A DNA stretch of 64,000 nt from Mycobacterium asiaticum (GCF_001673635.1 NZ_LZMH01000035.1:62001-126000), one strand, 5' to 3'; shown: positions 25,279 through 36,351, numbered from the stretch's first letter. Notes: generated by a model from the letters alone, not told the origin. Translations and numbers: made by a program.

Positions 25279-26105
25279 ACACGGCCGGGCACTCCTGGCT
25301 GCCCCGCGCGACATGCCACGCGGGTTGCGTGCGGATGGCGGAAGACGCTGCGGTTCAACCATTTCGAACGGCGCTGCGGGTGGCGTTCCGCGTCACCTGT
25401 GCGCTGCTGGTGGCGCCGGGAATACCGTTGCTCGGGGTGCCGCTGCCCGGCAGCACCGGGGTGCAGCGTACCTACTGCCGGTTGGTGCTGCGTTGTTTCG
25501 GAGTGCGAATCAAGGTGTCCGGCAACCCGATTCGTAACCTGCGCGGTGTGCTGGTGGTCAGCAGTCACACGTCCTGGCTGGACGCCTTCGCCATCGGCGC
25601 GGTGTTGCCGGGGTCCTTCGTCGCCCGTGCCGACATGTGCGCGGCCGGGCCAGTCGGGATGCTGGCCCGCATCCTGCGGGTCATCCCGATCGAACGGTCC
25701 AGCCTGCGACGGCTACCGGACGTGGTGGATGCGGTGGCCCGCCGCCTGCGCGCCGGGCAGACCGTCGTCGCGTTCCCCGAGGGCACCACTTGGTGCGGGC
25801 TGGCGTCGGGCAGCTTCTACCCGGCCATGTTTCAGGCCGCGATCGATTCCGGTCGCCCGGTCCAGCCGCTTCGGTTGAGCTATCACCACGCCGACGGCAG
25901 CGTGTCGACCGCGCCCGCATACGTCGGCGACGACACCCTGGGCCGGTCGGTCAGCCGATTGCTGCGGGTACGTCGCACCGTGGTCTCGCTACGCGTGGAG
26001 TCCCTGCAGCTGCCGGGCCCCGACCGGCGGGAACTGGCCGGCCGCTGCCAGTCCGTCGTGTTCCGGGAGCGCGCCCGCGGCCACCGGCACGCGCTGGTGG
26101 CCTGA
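25275..26105 (+). CDS. PlsC-type 1-acylglycerol-phosphate/lyso-lipid acyltransferase, Rv3026c homologue
   Basis: 276 residues from a GTG overlapping the GNAT stop. Acyltransferase block I SSHTSWLDAF (H-x4-D, about 95-104), block II around GSFVARADMCAAGPVGMLARILRVIPIERSS, and block III FPEGTTWCG (about 165-173) are present in order, with a membrane-associating N-terminal helix (VAFRVTCALLVAPGIPLL). Probably membrane-bound lipid acylation coupled to the GNAT product. Confidence 0.85.
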   Translation: MNTAGHSWLPRATCHAGCVRMAEDAAVQPFRTALRVAFRVTCALLVAPGIPLLGVPLPGSTGVQRTYCRLVLRCFGVRIKVSGNPIRNLRGVLVVSSHTSWLDAFAIGAVLPGSFVARADMCAAGPVGMLARILRVIPIERSSLRRLPDVVDAVARRLRAGQTVVAFPEGTTWCGLASGSFYPAMFQAAIDSGRPVQPLRLSYHHADGSVSTAPAYVGDDTLGRSVSRLLRVRRTVVSLRVESLQLPGPDRRELAGRCQSVVFRERARGHRHALVA

Positions 26106-26124
26106 GCACGGGCACAATGGGGTG

Positions 26125-26625
26125 ATGTCTCGTTGGCCGACTCCCGATAAGCCCGGTCCGGGACAGGAATCGGTCTGGGATTATCCCCGTCCGCCGCGGT
26201 TGGAGGAGTTCGCCGGCGCGATCACCGTCGAGCTGGGCGGCGAGACTATCGCCTCGACGACCCGCGCCTGGCGGGTATTGGAAACCAGTCATCCCCCGAC
26301 CTATTACCTGCCCCGCGACGCGTTCGCCGACGAGGTGCTGCGCCCGGCGGCCGGCGCCTCGTGGTGTGAATGGAAGGGTCAGGCACGCTACTTCGACCTG
26401 GTCACCCCGGCGCGGAAGGCCCCGCGCGCCGCGTGGACCTACCAATTGCCGTCGGCGCCGTTCACACCGATCGCGGGGGCCATCGCGGTGCTGGCCGCAG
26501 AGGTGGACCGGTGCACAGTCAACGGCGAGCAGGTGATTCCGCAGCCCGGCGGGTTCTACGGCGGCTGGATCACCAGTTGGATTGCCGGACCCTTCAAGGG
26601 TATTCCCGGTTCGATGGGTTGGTGA
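26125..26625 (+). CDS. DUF427 domain protein
   Basis: 166 residues from ATG 26125 (GTG at 26122 also in frame). DUF427 pattern: VWDYPRPPRLEEFAGAITVELGGETIASTTRAWRVLETSHPPTYYLPRDAF, then the CEWKGQARYFDL segment, ending FYGGWITSWIAGPFKGIPGSMGW. A small beta-tent fold of unknown function, common and often duplicated in mycobacteria. Confidence 0.88.
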   Translation: MSRWPTPDKPGPGQESVWDYPRPPRLEEFAGAITVELGGETIASTTRAWRVLETSHPPTYYLPRDAFADEVLRPAAGASWCEWKGQARYFDLVTPARKAPRAAWTYQLPSAPFTPIAGAIAVLAAEVDRCTVNGEQVIPQPGGFYGGWITSWIAGPFKGIPGSMGW

Positions 26626-26646
26626 TCCGCCGCCCCAGGCTTACCG

Positions 26647-27078
26647 ATGCCCGTTAGCGGGAAGCCAGTGCCGGTGAACGACGGAATCATGCTCAGCGTG
26701 CATCGGGTAATCGCCGCGCCGCCGCAAGCCCTGTGGGAGCTACTGGTCGACCTGGATGCCTGGCCGCGCTGGGGACCAACGATCGCGCGCGCCGAGTTGG
26801 ACCCGCCGTACCGGGAGCTGGAACTGGGCGCGACCGGCAGCGTTCAGACACCGCTGCTGGTCGGTGCGCCGTTCGTGGTGACTGAATTCGACCCCGGCAG
26901 ATTCTGGGCCTGGAAAATAGGTGGGCAGGTGGTCGGAATCCCCGCCACCAGTCACCGCGTGGACCCGACGCCGCGGGGCGCCCGGGTGACGATGGCCGTG
27001 CCCTGGTGGGCCGGCCCCTATCTCAGCATCTGCTCGATTGCGTTGCGGCGCATGGAGAAAATGGTCGGCGCGGGTTAG
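26647..27078 (+). CDS. SRPBCC (polyketide cyclase-like) protein
   Basis: 143 residues: VHRVIAAPPQALWELLVDLDAWPRWGPTIARAELD at the start and GARVTMAVPWWAGPYLSICSIALRRMEKMV at the C-terminal helix, giving the START/Bet v1-like lipid-binding fold. 21 nt after the DUF427 gene. Ligand unknown. Convergent with the photolyase-like gene. Confidence 0.78.
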   Translation: MPVSGKPVPVNDGIMLSVHRVIAAPPQALWELLVDLDAWPRWGPTIARAELDPPYRELELGATGSVQTPLLVGAPFVVTEFDPGRFWAWKIGGQVVGIPATSHRVDPTPRGARVTMAVPWWAGPYLSICSIALRRMEKMVGAG

Positions 27079-27090
27079 TCGCGGGTTAGA

Positions 27091-28572
27091 TCACGGCGGC
27101 TGGCCGTTCATCCTGCGCTGTTGGGCCACCACGTCATCGAGGTTCTTGAGCCGCCGCAACCCGGCCAGCGGCTGGGTCATTCGCCGGTTCCCGGCCAGCT
27201 CATCGGCGTTGCGGGACAGAAACCACCAGTAGCCGCCGGTGAACGGGCAGGCGCGGTCGCCGACCCGCTCGCTGGGCCGGTACCGACAATCACCGCAATA
27301 GTCGCTCATCCGGTTGATATAGGCCCCGCCCGCGGCATAGGGCTTGGTGGCCATCAACCCGCCGTCGGCATGCTGCGACATTCCGACCACGTTGGCGACC
27401 ATCACCCAGTCGTAACCGTCGACGAAGCAGCGGTGGAACCAGTCGGTGACGGCGGCGGGATGCCAACCCCGTTGCAGCGCATAGTTCGACAGCACCATCA
27501 GCCGTGGGATGTGGTGCACCCAGCCGTGGTCGCGCACCTGCGCCAGCACGTCGCGTAGACAGCGGGCCTGCACCGCGTCGGCATCCAGCTCGGCGAACCA
27601 GTCGGGCAGGGCCGCGCGCGCCCGCAGCGCGTTGCGGCGGCGATACCCGTCGCCGAAATGCCAATACACATGCCAGATGTAGTCGCGCCAACCGATCAAC
27701 TGCCGGATGTAACCCTCGACACTGGCCAGCGGGGCGTCCCCGCTGCGATAGGCGTCCTCGGCCGCATACGCACACTCCAGTGGATCAAGGAGCCCAAGAT
27801 TCATCGGCGCCGACAGCAGGCTGTGTGCCATGAACCGGTCCCCGGCGAGGATGACGTCCTCATGAGGACCGAAGTGCGGCAACCGTTCCCGGATGAACAC
27901 CCCTAGCGCGGCCCGCGCTTCGGTGGCGGTGACCGGGAATTCCCGCGGACCGTCGTTGCCGACAAACGAGACGTCGCCGTCGCGTTGCCACCGATCCAGA
28001 TCCGCGCGGACCTGTTCATCGATCTCGTCCTCGTCGGGCCGCCAGGGCGGCGAAATGCCCAACTCGCTTCGGTCCCTGGGTGCGGGTTCGCGGTTGTCGG
28101 CGTCGAAATTCCAGCGGCCGCCCACCGGATCGTCGCCGTCCATCAACAGTTCGAACCGCTGGCGTGCGCCGCGGTAGAAGTTCTCCATCAGCAGCGTGCG
28201 CTGGTTCCCGGCCCACTCCTCGAAGGCCTCGCGACTGGTACAGAACCCGCGGGCCGGTAATACCTGCACTTCCGGTAGCGACCGCACGAACCGGTCCGCC
28301 GACCAGGAAGTCGGCTGGCAGACGCTGAGCGGACCCTCGAGTTGGTCGAGGGCTTCGCGGTAGGTGCCGGTCTGCAGAAACAGGGCCTGTTCGCCGAGCT
28401 CGGCGGCGCGGTGCCGCAACGCGGACAGCACCAGATGGGCCTTGCGGCGGTGAAAACGACGGCGTTGGAAAACCGCACGCGACTCGACGAGCAGCACCGG
28501 CTGGCCCGGATCGTCCAGGAAGTGTGGCCCGAGTTGGTCGGCGAAGCACCACCGGCGTGCCTGTTGGTTCAC
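27091..28572 (-). CDS. Iron-sulfur cryptochrome/(6-4) photolyase-like protein (FeS-BCP, PhrB type)
   Basis: 493 residues from a GTG at 28572 (uncertain; frame open to 28611). An N-terminal photolyase-related alpha/beta domain (RRWCFADQLGPHFLD) and a C-terminal helical FAD domain with IRQLIGWRDYIWHVYWHFG, WVHHIPRLMVLSNYALQRGWHP and YDWVMVANVVGMSQHADGG. Four cysteines at about 338, 426, 429 and 442 have the spacing 88-3-13 that I recall for the [4Fe-4S] ligands of Agrobacterium PhrB (350/438/441/454). PhrB repairs (6-4) photoproducts under light. Absent at this place in M. tuberculosis as I remember it, so an accessory light-response gene near the pigment island. Confidence 0.88.
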   Translation of the reverse strand: MNQQARRWCFADQLGPHFLDDPGQPVLLVESRAVFQRRRFHRRKAHLVLSALRHRAAELGEQALFLQTGTYREALDQLEGPLSVCQPTSWSADRFVRSLPEVQVLPARGFCTSREAFEEWAGNQRTLLMENFYRGARQRFELLMDGDDPVGGRWNFDADNREPAPRDRSELGISPPWRPDEDEIDEQVRADLDRWQRDGDVSFVGNDGPREFPVTATEARAALGVFIRERLPHFGPHEDVILAGDRFMAHSLLSAPMNLGLLDPLECAYAAEDAYRSGDAPLASVEGYIRQLIGWRDYIWHVYWHFGDGYRRRNALRARAALPDWFAELDADAVQARCLRDVLAQVRDHGWVHHIPRLMVLSNYALQRGWHPAAVTDWFHRCFVDGYDWVMVANVVGMSQHADGGLMATKPYAAGGAYINRMSDYCGDCRYRPSERVGDRACPFTGGYWWFLSRNADELAGNRRMTQPLAGLRRLKNLDDVVAQQRRMNGQPP

Positions 28573-28686
28573 TTGGTGAACGATTGACCGATTTCGGGGG
28601 GCCCAAACCACGCCGAACGCCGGCGGCCGCCCCCGAAAAGCCGAAATTCCGGGTCACGGCGGGCGGCCGGTATCGTAAACCCCGTC

Positions 28687-29868
28687 ATGGTCTACCTCGA
28701 TCACGCCGCCACCACCCCGATGCACCCCACCGCCATCGAGGCGATGACGGCTGTACTGGGCACGGTGGGCAACGCGTCGTCGCTGCACACCACCGGGCGC
28801 GCGGCCCGGCGGCGCATCGAGGAATCGCGCGAGCTGATCGCCGACAAGCTGGGCGCTCGCCCGTCGGAGGTGATTTTCACCGCGGGCGGCACGGAGAGTG
28901 ACAACCTCGCCATCAAAGGCATCTACTGGGCACGCCGTGCTGCCGACCCCGCGCGGCGCCGGGTGGTCACCACCGAGGTGGAACACCACGCGGTGCTCGA
29001 CACCGTGGAATGGCTCGTCGAACACGAAGACGCCGAGGTCACCTGGCTGCCCACCATGCCGGATGGCTCGGTGGCTGCCACCGCGCTGCGCGAGGCGCTC
29101 GAAGCGCACCACGACGTCGCCCTGGTGTCGGTGATGTGGGCCAACAACGAGGTCGGGACGATCATGCCGATCGCGGAGCTGGCCGCCGTAGCGGCCGAGT
29201 TCGGTGTCCCGATGCACAGCGACGCCGTACAGGCGGTCGGACAGCTGCCGGTCGACTTCGGGGCGAGCGGATTGTCGGCGATGAGCGTGACCGCGCACAA
29301 GTTCGGCGGGCCGCCGGGCGTCGGTGCGCTGCTGCTGCGTCGCGACATTGACTGCGTGCCGCTGCTGCACGGCGGTGGCCAGGAGCGCGACGTGCGGTCC
29401 GGCACACCGGATGTGGCCGGCGCGGTGGGCATGGCCACGGCCGTCCGGATCGCGGTGGATGGGCTGGAGGGCAACAGCGCCCGACTGCGGGCGTTGCGCG
29501 AGCGGCTGGTCAAGGGTGTGCTTGCCGAAATCGACGACGTCCACCTCAACGGCGCCGACGACCCGCTGCGGCTTCCCGGCAACGCCCACTTCACTTTTCG
29601 CGGCTGTGAAGGCGACGCCCTGCTGATGCTGTTGGACGCCAATGGAATCGAGTGCTCGACCGGGTCGGCCTGCACCGCAGGCGTGGCGCGGCCCTCGCAT
29701 GTGCTGACGGCGATGGGCGCCGACCCGGCCAGCGCCCGCGGTTCACTGCGAATGTCGTTCGGACACAACAGTGTTGACGCTGACGTGGACGCGGTGCTGG
29801 AAGTGTTGCCTGCGGCGGTGGCCCGGGCGCGGCGTGCCGTCCTGGCCGCGGCGGGGATGGCCAAGTGA
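28687..29868 (+). CDS. iscS: Cysteine desulfurase, Rv3025c homologue
   Basis: 393 residues, class V aminotransferase fold. [20 protein letters not shown] at the start; PLP lysine in [18 protein letters not shown] (about 205); active-site cysteine loop [13 protein letters not shown] (about 320-332). It moves sulfur from cysteine to Fe-S assembly and to MnmA for tRNA thiolation. It overlaps mnmA by 4 nt (GTGA), a direct functional pairing. Confidence 0.96.
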   Translation: MVYLDHAATTPMHPTAIEAMTAVLGTVGNASSLHTTGRAARRRIEESRELIADKLGARPSEVIFTAGGTESDNLAIKGIYWARRAADPARRRVVTTEVEHHAVLDTVEWLVEHEDAEVTWLPTMPDGSVAATALREALEAHHDVALVSVMWANNEVGTIMPIAELAAVAAEFGVPMHSDAVQAVGQLPVDFGASGLSAMSVTAHKFGGPPGVGALLLRRDIDCVPLLHGGGQERDVRSGTPDVAGAVGMATAVRIAVDGLEGNSARLRALRERLVKGVLAEIDDVHLNGADDPLRLPGNAHFTFRGCEGDALLMLLDANGIECSTGSACTAGVARPSHVLTAMGADPASARGSLRMSFGHNSVDADVDAVLEVLPAAVARARRAVLAAAGMAK

Positions 29869-30941
29869 AGGTTCTCGCCGCGATGAGCGGTGGCGTCGAT
29901 TCTTCGGTCGCCGCCGCCCGCATGGTCGATGCCGGACACGACGTGGTCGGCGTGCACCTGGCGCTGTCGAGCGCGCCCGGCACGCTGCGTACCGGCTCGC
30001 GCGGTTGCTGCTCCAAGGAAGACGCCTCGGACGCCCGACGTGTCGCGGACGTGCTCGGAATCCCGTTCTACGTCTGGGATTTCGCGGAAAAGTTCAAAGA
30101 AGACGTGATCGACGACTTCGTGTCTTCCTACGCGCGCGGTGAGACACCCAATCCGTGCGTGCGGTGCAACCAGCAGATCAAGTTCTCCGCCCTGTCGGCC
30201 CGCGCGCTGGCGCTGGGTTTCGACGCGGTCGTCACGGGGCACTATGCGCGGCTGTCCGACGGGCGGCTGCGCCGCGCGGTCGACCGGGACAAGGACCAGT
30301 CCTACGTGCTCGCCGTGCTGACCGCTGCACAGCTGCGCCACGCCGCGTTTCCGATCGGGGACACCACCAAGCCGCAGATCCGCGCCGAGGCCGCGCGCCG
30401 CGGCCTGGCCGTCGCGGACAAACCGGACAGTCACGACATCTGCTTCATTCCCTCCGGCAACACCCAGGCGTTCCTCGGTGCGCGCATCGGGGTGCGCCGG
30501 GGGAGCGTGGTCGACGCCGACGGCGCGGTGCTGGCCGAACACGACGGCGTGCACGGCTTCACCGTCGGACAGCGCAAGGGGCTGGGCATCGCCGGACCGG
30601 GTCCGGATGGCCGTCCGCGCTATGTGACCGCTATCGACGCCGAGACCGCGACGGTCCACGTCGGTTGTGCCGCCGACCTTGACGTGCACGCGATGAAGGG
30701 CCGGCAGCCGATCTTCACTCAGGGCAGGCCGCCCCGCGGGCCGGTCGAGTGCGAGGTCCAGGTGCGGGCGCACGGCGAAACGACGCCCGCGGTGGCCGAA
30801 CTGGTCGGCGAAGAACTGCAGGTGCAACTGCGCGCCCCGCTGCGAGGTGTCGCACGCGGACAGACGCTGGTGCTCTACCGTCACGACCCCGACGGTGACG
30901 AGGTGCTTGGCAGCGCGACCATCGCCGGGACCGCGCGCTGA
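29865..30941 (+). CDS. mnmA: tRNA-specific 2-thiouridylase, Rv3024c homologue
   Basis: 358 residues from a GTG overlapping the iscS stop. PP-loop [11 protein letters not shown] at 7-17, catalytic cysteine in [14 protein letters not shown] (about 95-106), second cysteine in [11 protein letters not shown] (about 189-199), and C-terminal beta-barrel domains. It makes 2-thiouridine at the wobble position of tRNA Glu/Gln/Lys using sulfur from IscS. Confidence 0.96.
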   Translation: MKVLAAMSGGVDSSVAAARMVDAGHDVVGVHLALSSAPGTLRTGSRGCCSKEDASDARRVADVLGIPFYVWDFAEKFKEDVIDDFVSSYARGETPNPCVRCNQQIKFSALSARALALGFDAVVTGHYARLSDGRLRRAVDRDKDQSYVLAVLTAAQLRHAAFPIGDTTKPQIRAEAARRGLAVADKPDSHDICFIPSGNTQAFLGARIGVRRGSVVDADGAVLAEHDGVHGFTVGQRKGLGIAGPGPDGRPRYVTAIDAETATVHVGCAADLDVHAMKGRQPIFTQGRPPRGPVECEVQVRAHGETTPAVAELVGEELQVQLRAPLRGVARGQTLVLYRHDPDGDEVLGSATIAGTAR

Positions 30942-31574
30942 CTAGCTGCCCGGGACGTTGGCGGACATGTTCGTCATCACGATCTCGGACACCGACTCGG
31001 GGAAACCGCAGAACGTGACCTCCAGCATGGCGACCGACAGCACGCGGTAATCGCGTCCGCACGAGCCCGGCCGCATATGCAGCGAATCGGCGTCGGCGTT
31101 CCAGCTACTGACGAACAGCCAGCCCATCGAACTGATCGCGCAGTTCTTGACGGACGACACCAGGTCGTCGAAGGCCCGCCTGGCGGTCCCGGTGTCGGCG
31201 TAGCTCGCGGCGCCCTCGGAGATCAACCGCCCGTCCGGTGGGTCCTGATACGTCGTCTTGTGGAACGCTTTCACCTCGGTGCCGAAGGTCGCGGTCTCGG
31301 CGAACACGAACCGGCATTCGGGCGGCGCCGTCGTCGCCAGGTCGTCGATGTCGACGGGGTACCTGCCGTCCATCGTCGGGATGATCGTCAAATGGTCACC
31401 GGCGCCGGTAATGGCGCGCATGCGGGCTTGGTCCAACAGCACAGCCCCGGCATCGAGCACACCGAACGGCACGGCGTTCAGGGGCGCGACCGCTTCACCG
31501 CCGACCACCCGGGTGCACGCCGCTGTCAGCGCCGTCACCCAGCACAGCAGAGCCCAACACAGCAGTCTTGCCAT
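30942..31574 (-). CDS. lpqA: Lipoprotein with PknH-like extracellular sensor domain, probably LpqA (Rv3016)
   Basis: 210 residues. A lipobox LTAACTR ends the signal peptide (Cys at 20). The body resembles the PknH extracellular domain: AVLLDQARMRAITGAGDHL, a Cys in PPECRFVFA, VSSVKNCAISSMGWLF with a second Cys, and two later Cys (GSCGRDYRVL, VTFCGFPE) that would form two disulfides. Exported, ligand unknown. Its stop abuts the mnmA stop directly. The lpqA name rests on order next to the Rv3015c homologue, not on a search. Confidence 0.78.
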   Translation of the reverse strand: MARLLCWALLCWVTALTAACTRVVGGEAVAPLNAVPFGVLDAGAVLLDQARMRAITGAGDHLTIIPTMDGRYPVDIDDLATTAPPECRFVFAETATFGTEVKAFHKTTYQDPPDGRLISEGAASYADTGTARRAFDDLVSSVKNCAISSMGWLFVSSWNADADSLHMRPGSCGRDYRVLSVAMLEVTFCGFPESVSEIVMTNMSANVPGS

Positions 31575-31668
31575 CTGCCACCCTTCTCGGGTCGAACCTA
31601 CCCGGGGCGCGGGGTGCTAAACACCCCTGGCGGTCGCCGCGCGATGTGAGGTCGAATACGGTTGCCCG

Positions 31669-32694
31669 GTGAGTGATTTCGCGCCGCCTTTCGCGAAGGC
31701 CAGCGGCATCGGTTCGTGGCCCGGCTCCTCGGCGAGGCAGGCCGCCGAGGTCGTCGTCGGCGAACTGGCGGGCGCACTGGCGCATCTGGTCGAGCTGCCG
31801 GCCAGGGGAGTCGGCGCCGACCTGCTCGGGCGCGCCGGCGCCTTGCTGATCGATGTCGCCATCGACACCGTGCCGCGGGGATACCGCATCGTGTCCCGCC
31901 CGGGTGCCGTGCTGCGCAGAGCAGTCAGCATGCTCGACGAGGACATGGACGCCCTCGAAGAGGCTTGGGAGACCGCGGGTCTGCGGGGCGGCGACCGGGT
32001 GGTAAAGGTGCAGGTGGCCGGGCCTGTCACCCTGGCGGCCGGACTGGAATTGCGCAACGGGCACCGGGCGATCACCGATCCCGGCGCGCTGCGAGACCTC
32101 ACCGCGTCGCTGGCCGAAGGCGTTGCGGCCCACCGGGCGACGCTGGCGCGCCGCCTCGACACCCGCGTGGTGGTGCAACTCGACGAGCCCACGCTGCCGG
32201 CGGCCCTGGGCGGGCGGTTGAGCGGCGTCACGGCGCTGAGCCCGGTGCCCGCCCTGGACGAGGCCGTCGCGGAGACGCTGCTGCAGACCTGCGTCGACAC
32301 CATCGATTCGGACCTGCTGCTGCACAGCTGTGCGCCGGACCTGCCGTGGGAGATGTTGCAACGTACCGGAATTCGAGCACTATCTGTGGATGCGGGCACG
32401 CTGCGCCCGGCGGACCTGGACGGCATCGCGGCTTTCGTCGAATCGGGGCGCACCATCGTGCTGGGTGTCGTCCCGGCCATCGCGCCCGAGCGGCGGCCGT
32501 CGGCGGAAGAGGTCGCGCAGGCGGTGGTCGCGGTGACCGACCGGCTCGGATTCGGCCGTGCGGCCCTGCGGGACCGCGTCGGCGTCACCCCGGCCTGCGG
32601 GCTGGCCGGTGCCACTCCCGAGTGGGCCCGCACGGCGATCGGGCTGGCCCGCAGGGCCGCGGAAGCATTCACCGACGACCCCGACGCCATCTAG
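31669..32694 (+). CDS. MetE C-terminal-like zinc protein, Rv3015c homologue
   Basis: 341 residues from a GTG. The fold pattern is that of the cobalamin-independent methionine synthase catalytic domain: GIGSWPGSSARQAAEVVVGEL, KVQVAGPVTLAAGLEL, VVQLDEPTLPAALGG, then zinc-ligand candidates His and Cys in LLLHSCAPDLPW and Cys in VGVTPACGLAGATPEWA. The folate-binding N-terminal half of MetE is absent, so it may use another methyl donor or thiol acceptor. Physiological reaction unknown. Confidence 0.85.
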   Translation: MSDFAPPFAKASGIGSWPGSSARQAAEVVVGELAGALAHLVELPARGVGADLLGRAGALLIDVAIDTVPRGYRIVSRPGAVLRRAVSMLDEDMDALEEAWETAGLRGGDRVVKVQVAGPVTLAAGLELRNGHRAITDPGALRDLTASLAEGVAAHRATLARRLDTRVVVQLDEPTLPAALGGRLSGVTALSPVPALDEAVAETLLQTCVDTIDSDLLLHSCAPDLPWEMLQRTGIRALSVDAGTLRPADLDGIAAFVESGRTIVLGVVPAIAPERRPSAEEVAQAVVAVTDRLGFGRAALRDRVGVTPACGLAGATPEWARTAIGLARRAAEAFTDDPDAI

Positions 32695-32709
32695 CAACCT
32701 TTTGGTTGC
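32694..32709. promoter_or_regulatory. ArsR-type operator candidate 1
   Basis: GCAACC-TTTT-GGTTGC, a perfect inverted repeat immediately after the Rv3015c-homologue stop. Identical arms recur 46 bp downstream. Confidence 0.6.
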
Positions 32710-32739
32710 GTTTCCTGCGCCGGCATGGTGAACTGAAAG

Positions 32740-32755
32740 GCAACCAGGAGGTTGC
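32740..32755. promoter_or_regulatory. ArsR-type operator candidate 2, on the ribosome-binding site
   Basis: GCAACC-AGGA-GGTTGC, the same arms and spacing as candidate 1. Its centre is the AGGAGG Shine-Dalgarno of the SRPBCC gene (ATG at 32758), so binding would block both transcription and access to translation. The downstream ArsR protein is the obvious ligand. Confidence 0.6.
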
Positions 32756-32757
32756 GT

Positions 32758-33228
32758 ATGAGTACCGATCGCATCGAGAAGCAGGTGCTGCTGCGAGCGC
32801 CGTTGGACCGGGTCTGGCAGGCCGTCAGCGACGCCGAGCAGTTTGGCCGCTGGTTCGGCGCCCGTTTCGACGGGCCGTTCACCGAGGGCAGCAGCGTCAC
32901 CGCGGTGATCACCCCGACCACCGTCGATGACGAGATCGCTAAGCGTCAGGAACCGCACGCGGGGGCGCAAAGCACCTGGCAGATCGTCGCGGTGCAACCG
33001 CAGCGGCGATTCGCCTACCGGTGGCGTCCTTTTCCGGACGACGGTGAGGACGAGGCGACGACCTTGGTGGAGTTCACGCTGTCGGAGGTGCCCGAAGGGG
33101 TGCTGCTCACCATCGTCGAGTCCGGGTTCGACGCCATCCCGGAGGCGCGGCGCGGTTCTGCCTACGAGAGCAACTCCGAAGGCTGGACGATCCAGGCCGA
33201 CCTGGTCCGTCGGTACCTCGACGCATGA
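32758..33228 (+). CDS. SRPBCC/AHSA1-like protein paired with ArsR
   Basis: 156 residues: TDRIEKQVLLRAPLDRVWQAVSDAEQFGRWFGARFDGPF at the start, GAQSTWQIVAVQPQRRFAYRWRPFPDD in the middle and the long C-terminal helix EARRGSAYESNSEGWTIQADLVRRYL. Activator of Hsp90 ATPase 1-like fold, hydrophobic-ligand binding. It overlaps the ArsR start by 4 nt (ATGA), a common actinobacterial pair. Confidence 0.88.
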   Translation: MSTDRIEKQVLLRAPLDRVWQAVSDAEQFGRWFGARFDGPFTEGSSVTAVITPTTVDDEIAKRQEPHAGAQSTWQIVAVQPQRRFAYRWRPFPDDGEDEATTLVEFTLSEVPEGVLLTIVESGFDAIPEARRGSAYESNSEGWTIQADLVRRYLDA

Positions 33229-33593
33229 CCGCCCGCGCCGCGGTCGACGCGCCACTGTTCGGCGCTCTCGGCGACCCCAACCGGCTGCGCATCGTCGTGC
33301 GGCTGTGCGACAGCGGCCCGAGCTCCACCACGCAACTCACCCAGGCGATCCCGGTGACGCGTCAGGCGGCCAGCAAGCATCTGCTGCTCCTGGAATCCGC
33401 CGGTCTGGTCACCAGCTCCCGGCGCGGGCGCGAACGCGTGTGGACCGTGCAGACCGAACCGCTGGCCCGGGCCGGCGACTACCTGGCGCAACTGTCGCGC
33501 CGCTGGGACGCCGCGGTGGACCGGCTGCGCGCCTTTGTGGAGGAGCGCCCCGTTGTGGAGGAGCGCCCCTTTGTGGAGGAGAGAGAGGAGTGA
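33225..33593 (+). CDS. ArsR-family winged-helix regulator
   Basis: 122 residues. The helix-turn-helix spans about 12-75: LFGALGDPNRLRIVVRLCDSGPSSTTQLTQAIPVTRQAASKHLLLLESAGLVTSSRRGRERVWTV. No Cys metal-binding motif is present, so this is not a metal sensor of the classic type. The C-terminus carries an 18-bp DNA repeat read as VEERP units. It likely autoregulates through the two palindromes at 32694 and 32740. Confidence 0.9.
   Translation: MTARAAVDAPLFGALGDPNRLRIVVRLCDSGPSSTTQLTQAIPVTRQAASKHLLLLESAGLVTSSRRGRERVWTVQTEPLARAGDYLAQLSRRWDAAVDRLRAFVEERPVVEERPFVEEREE
33534..33581 (+). repeat. 18-bp tandem repeat inside arsR 3' end
   Basis: Unit TTTGTGGAGGAGCGCCCC occurs at 33534-33551 and again with one change at 33552-33569; a third partial unit covers 33570-33581. 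It encodes repeated F/V-VEERP and probably varies in copy number among strains. Confidence 0.8.
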
Positions 33594-33620
33594 GCGCCCG
33601 GCGTCGGAGCCCTTCGATAG

Positions 33621-35690
<2,070 letters not shown>

Positions 35691-35727
35691 GGGCGCCAAT
35701 CGGGCGGTGGGGCCTATGGTGGGCGCT

Positions 35728-36324
35728 ATGACGCAGACTGTGGACCCGTCCGCGGATGCATCGCCGTGGTCGCCGCGGGAAGCCGAGCTGCTGGCGGTGA
35801 CGCTGCAGCTGTTGCAGGAACACGGCTACGACCGATTGACCGTGGAAGCCGTCGCCGTCACCGCCCGGGCGAGCAAGGCGACCGTGTACCGCCGTTGGCC
35901 TTCGAAAGCCGAACTCGTGCTGGCGGCATTCATCGAGGGCATCCGGCCGATCGCGGTCCCGCCGAACACCGGCACCCTGCGTGGCGATCTGCTGCAGCTC
36001 GGCGAGGCGATCTGCTTGCAAGGTCACCAGCAAGCCAGCACGATTCGCGCGGTGCTGGTCGAGGTGTCGCGCCATCCGGCCCTGCGGGACGCCATGCAGC
36101 ACCGGTTCCTGGACCAACGCAAAGCGTTATTCCAGCACGTGTTCCACCAAGCCATCGAACGTGGTGAGATCTCCGAAGACGCTGTCAAAGAAGAACTTTG
36201 GGATATATTGCCCAACTATCTCATCTTCCGTTGCATCCTGCCCGGCCGGCCGCCGACCCTGGAAACGGTGCGTGCGCTGGTGGACGACTTCCTGCTGCCC
36301 GGCCTCACCCGAACAATTCGGTAG
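35728..36324 (+). CDS. TetR-family regulator upstream of mmpS-mmpL
   Basis: 198 residues. N-terminal HTH: REAELLAVTLQLLQEHGYDRLTVEAVAVTARASKATVYRRWPSKAELVLAAF, with the recognition helix SKATVYRRW. The C-terminal region (TIRAVLVEVSRHPALRDAMQHRFLDQRKALFQHVFHQAIERGEI) is the TetR_C ligand/dimer domain. It probably binds the palindrome 28 bp after its own stop and controls the transporter pair. Confidence 0.9.
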   Translation: MTQTVDPSADASPWSPREAELLAVTLQLLQEHGYDRLTVEAVAVTARASKATVYRRWPSKAELVLAAFIEGIRPIAVPPNTGTLRGDLLQLGEAICLQGHQQASTIRAVLVEVSRHPALRDAMQHRFLDQRKALFQHVFHQAIERGEISEDAVKEELWDILPNYLIFRCILPGRPPTLETVRALVDDFLLPGLTRTIR

Positions 36325-36351
36325 CGCCGACGTCGCAAAGCGCTCTTGTGT

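Noticed and set aside
28923-30884. 653-codon open frame on the minus strand
   Set aside because: Runs antisense through both iscS and mnmA, so it cannot be a real gene next to two intact overlapping ones.
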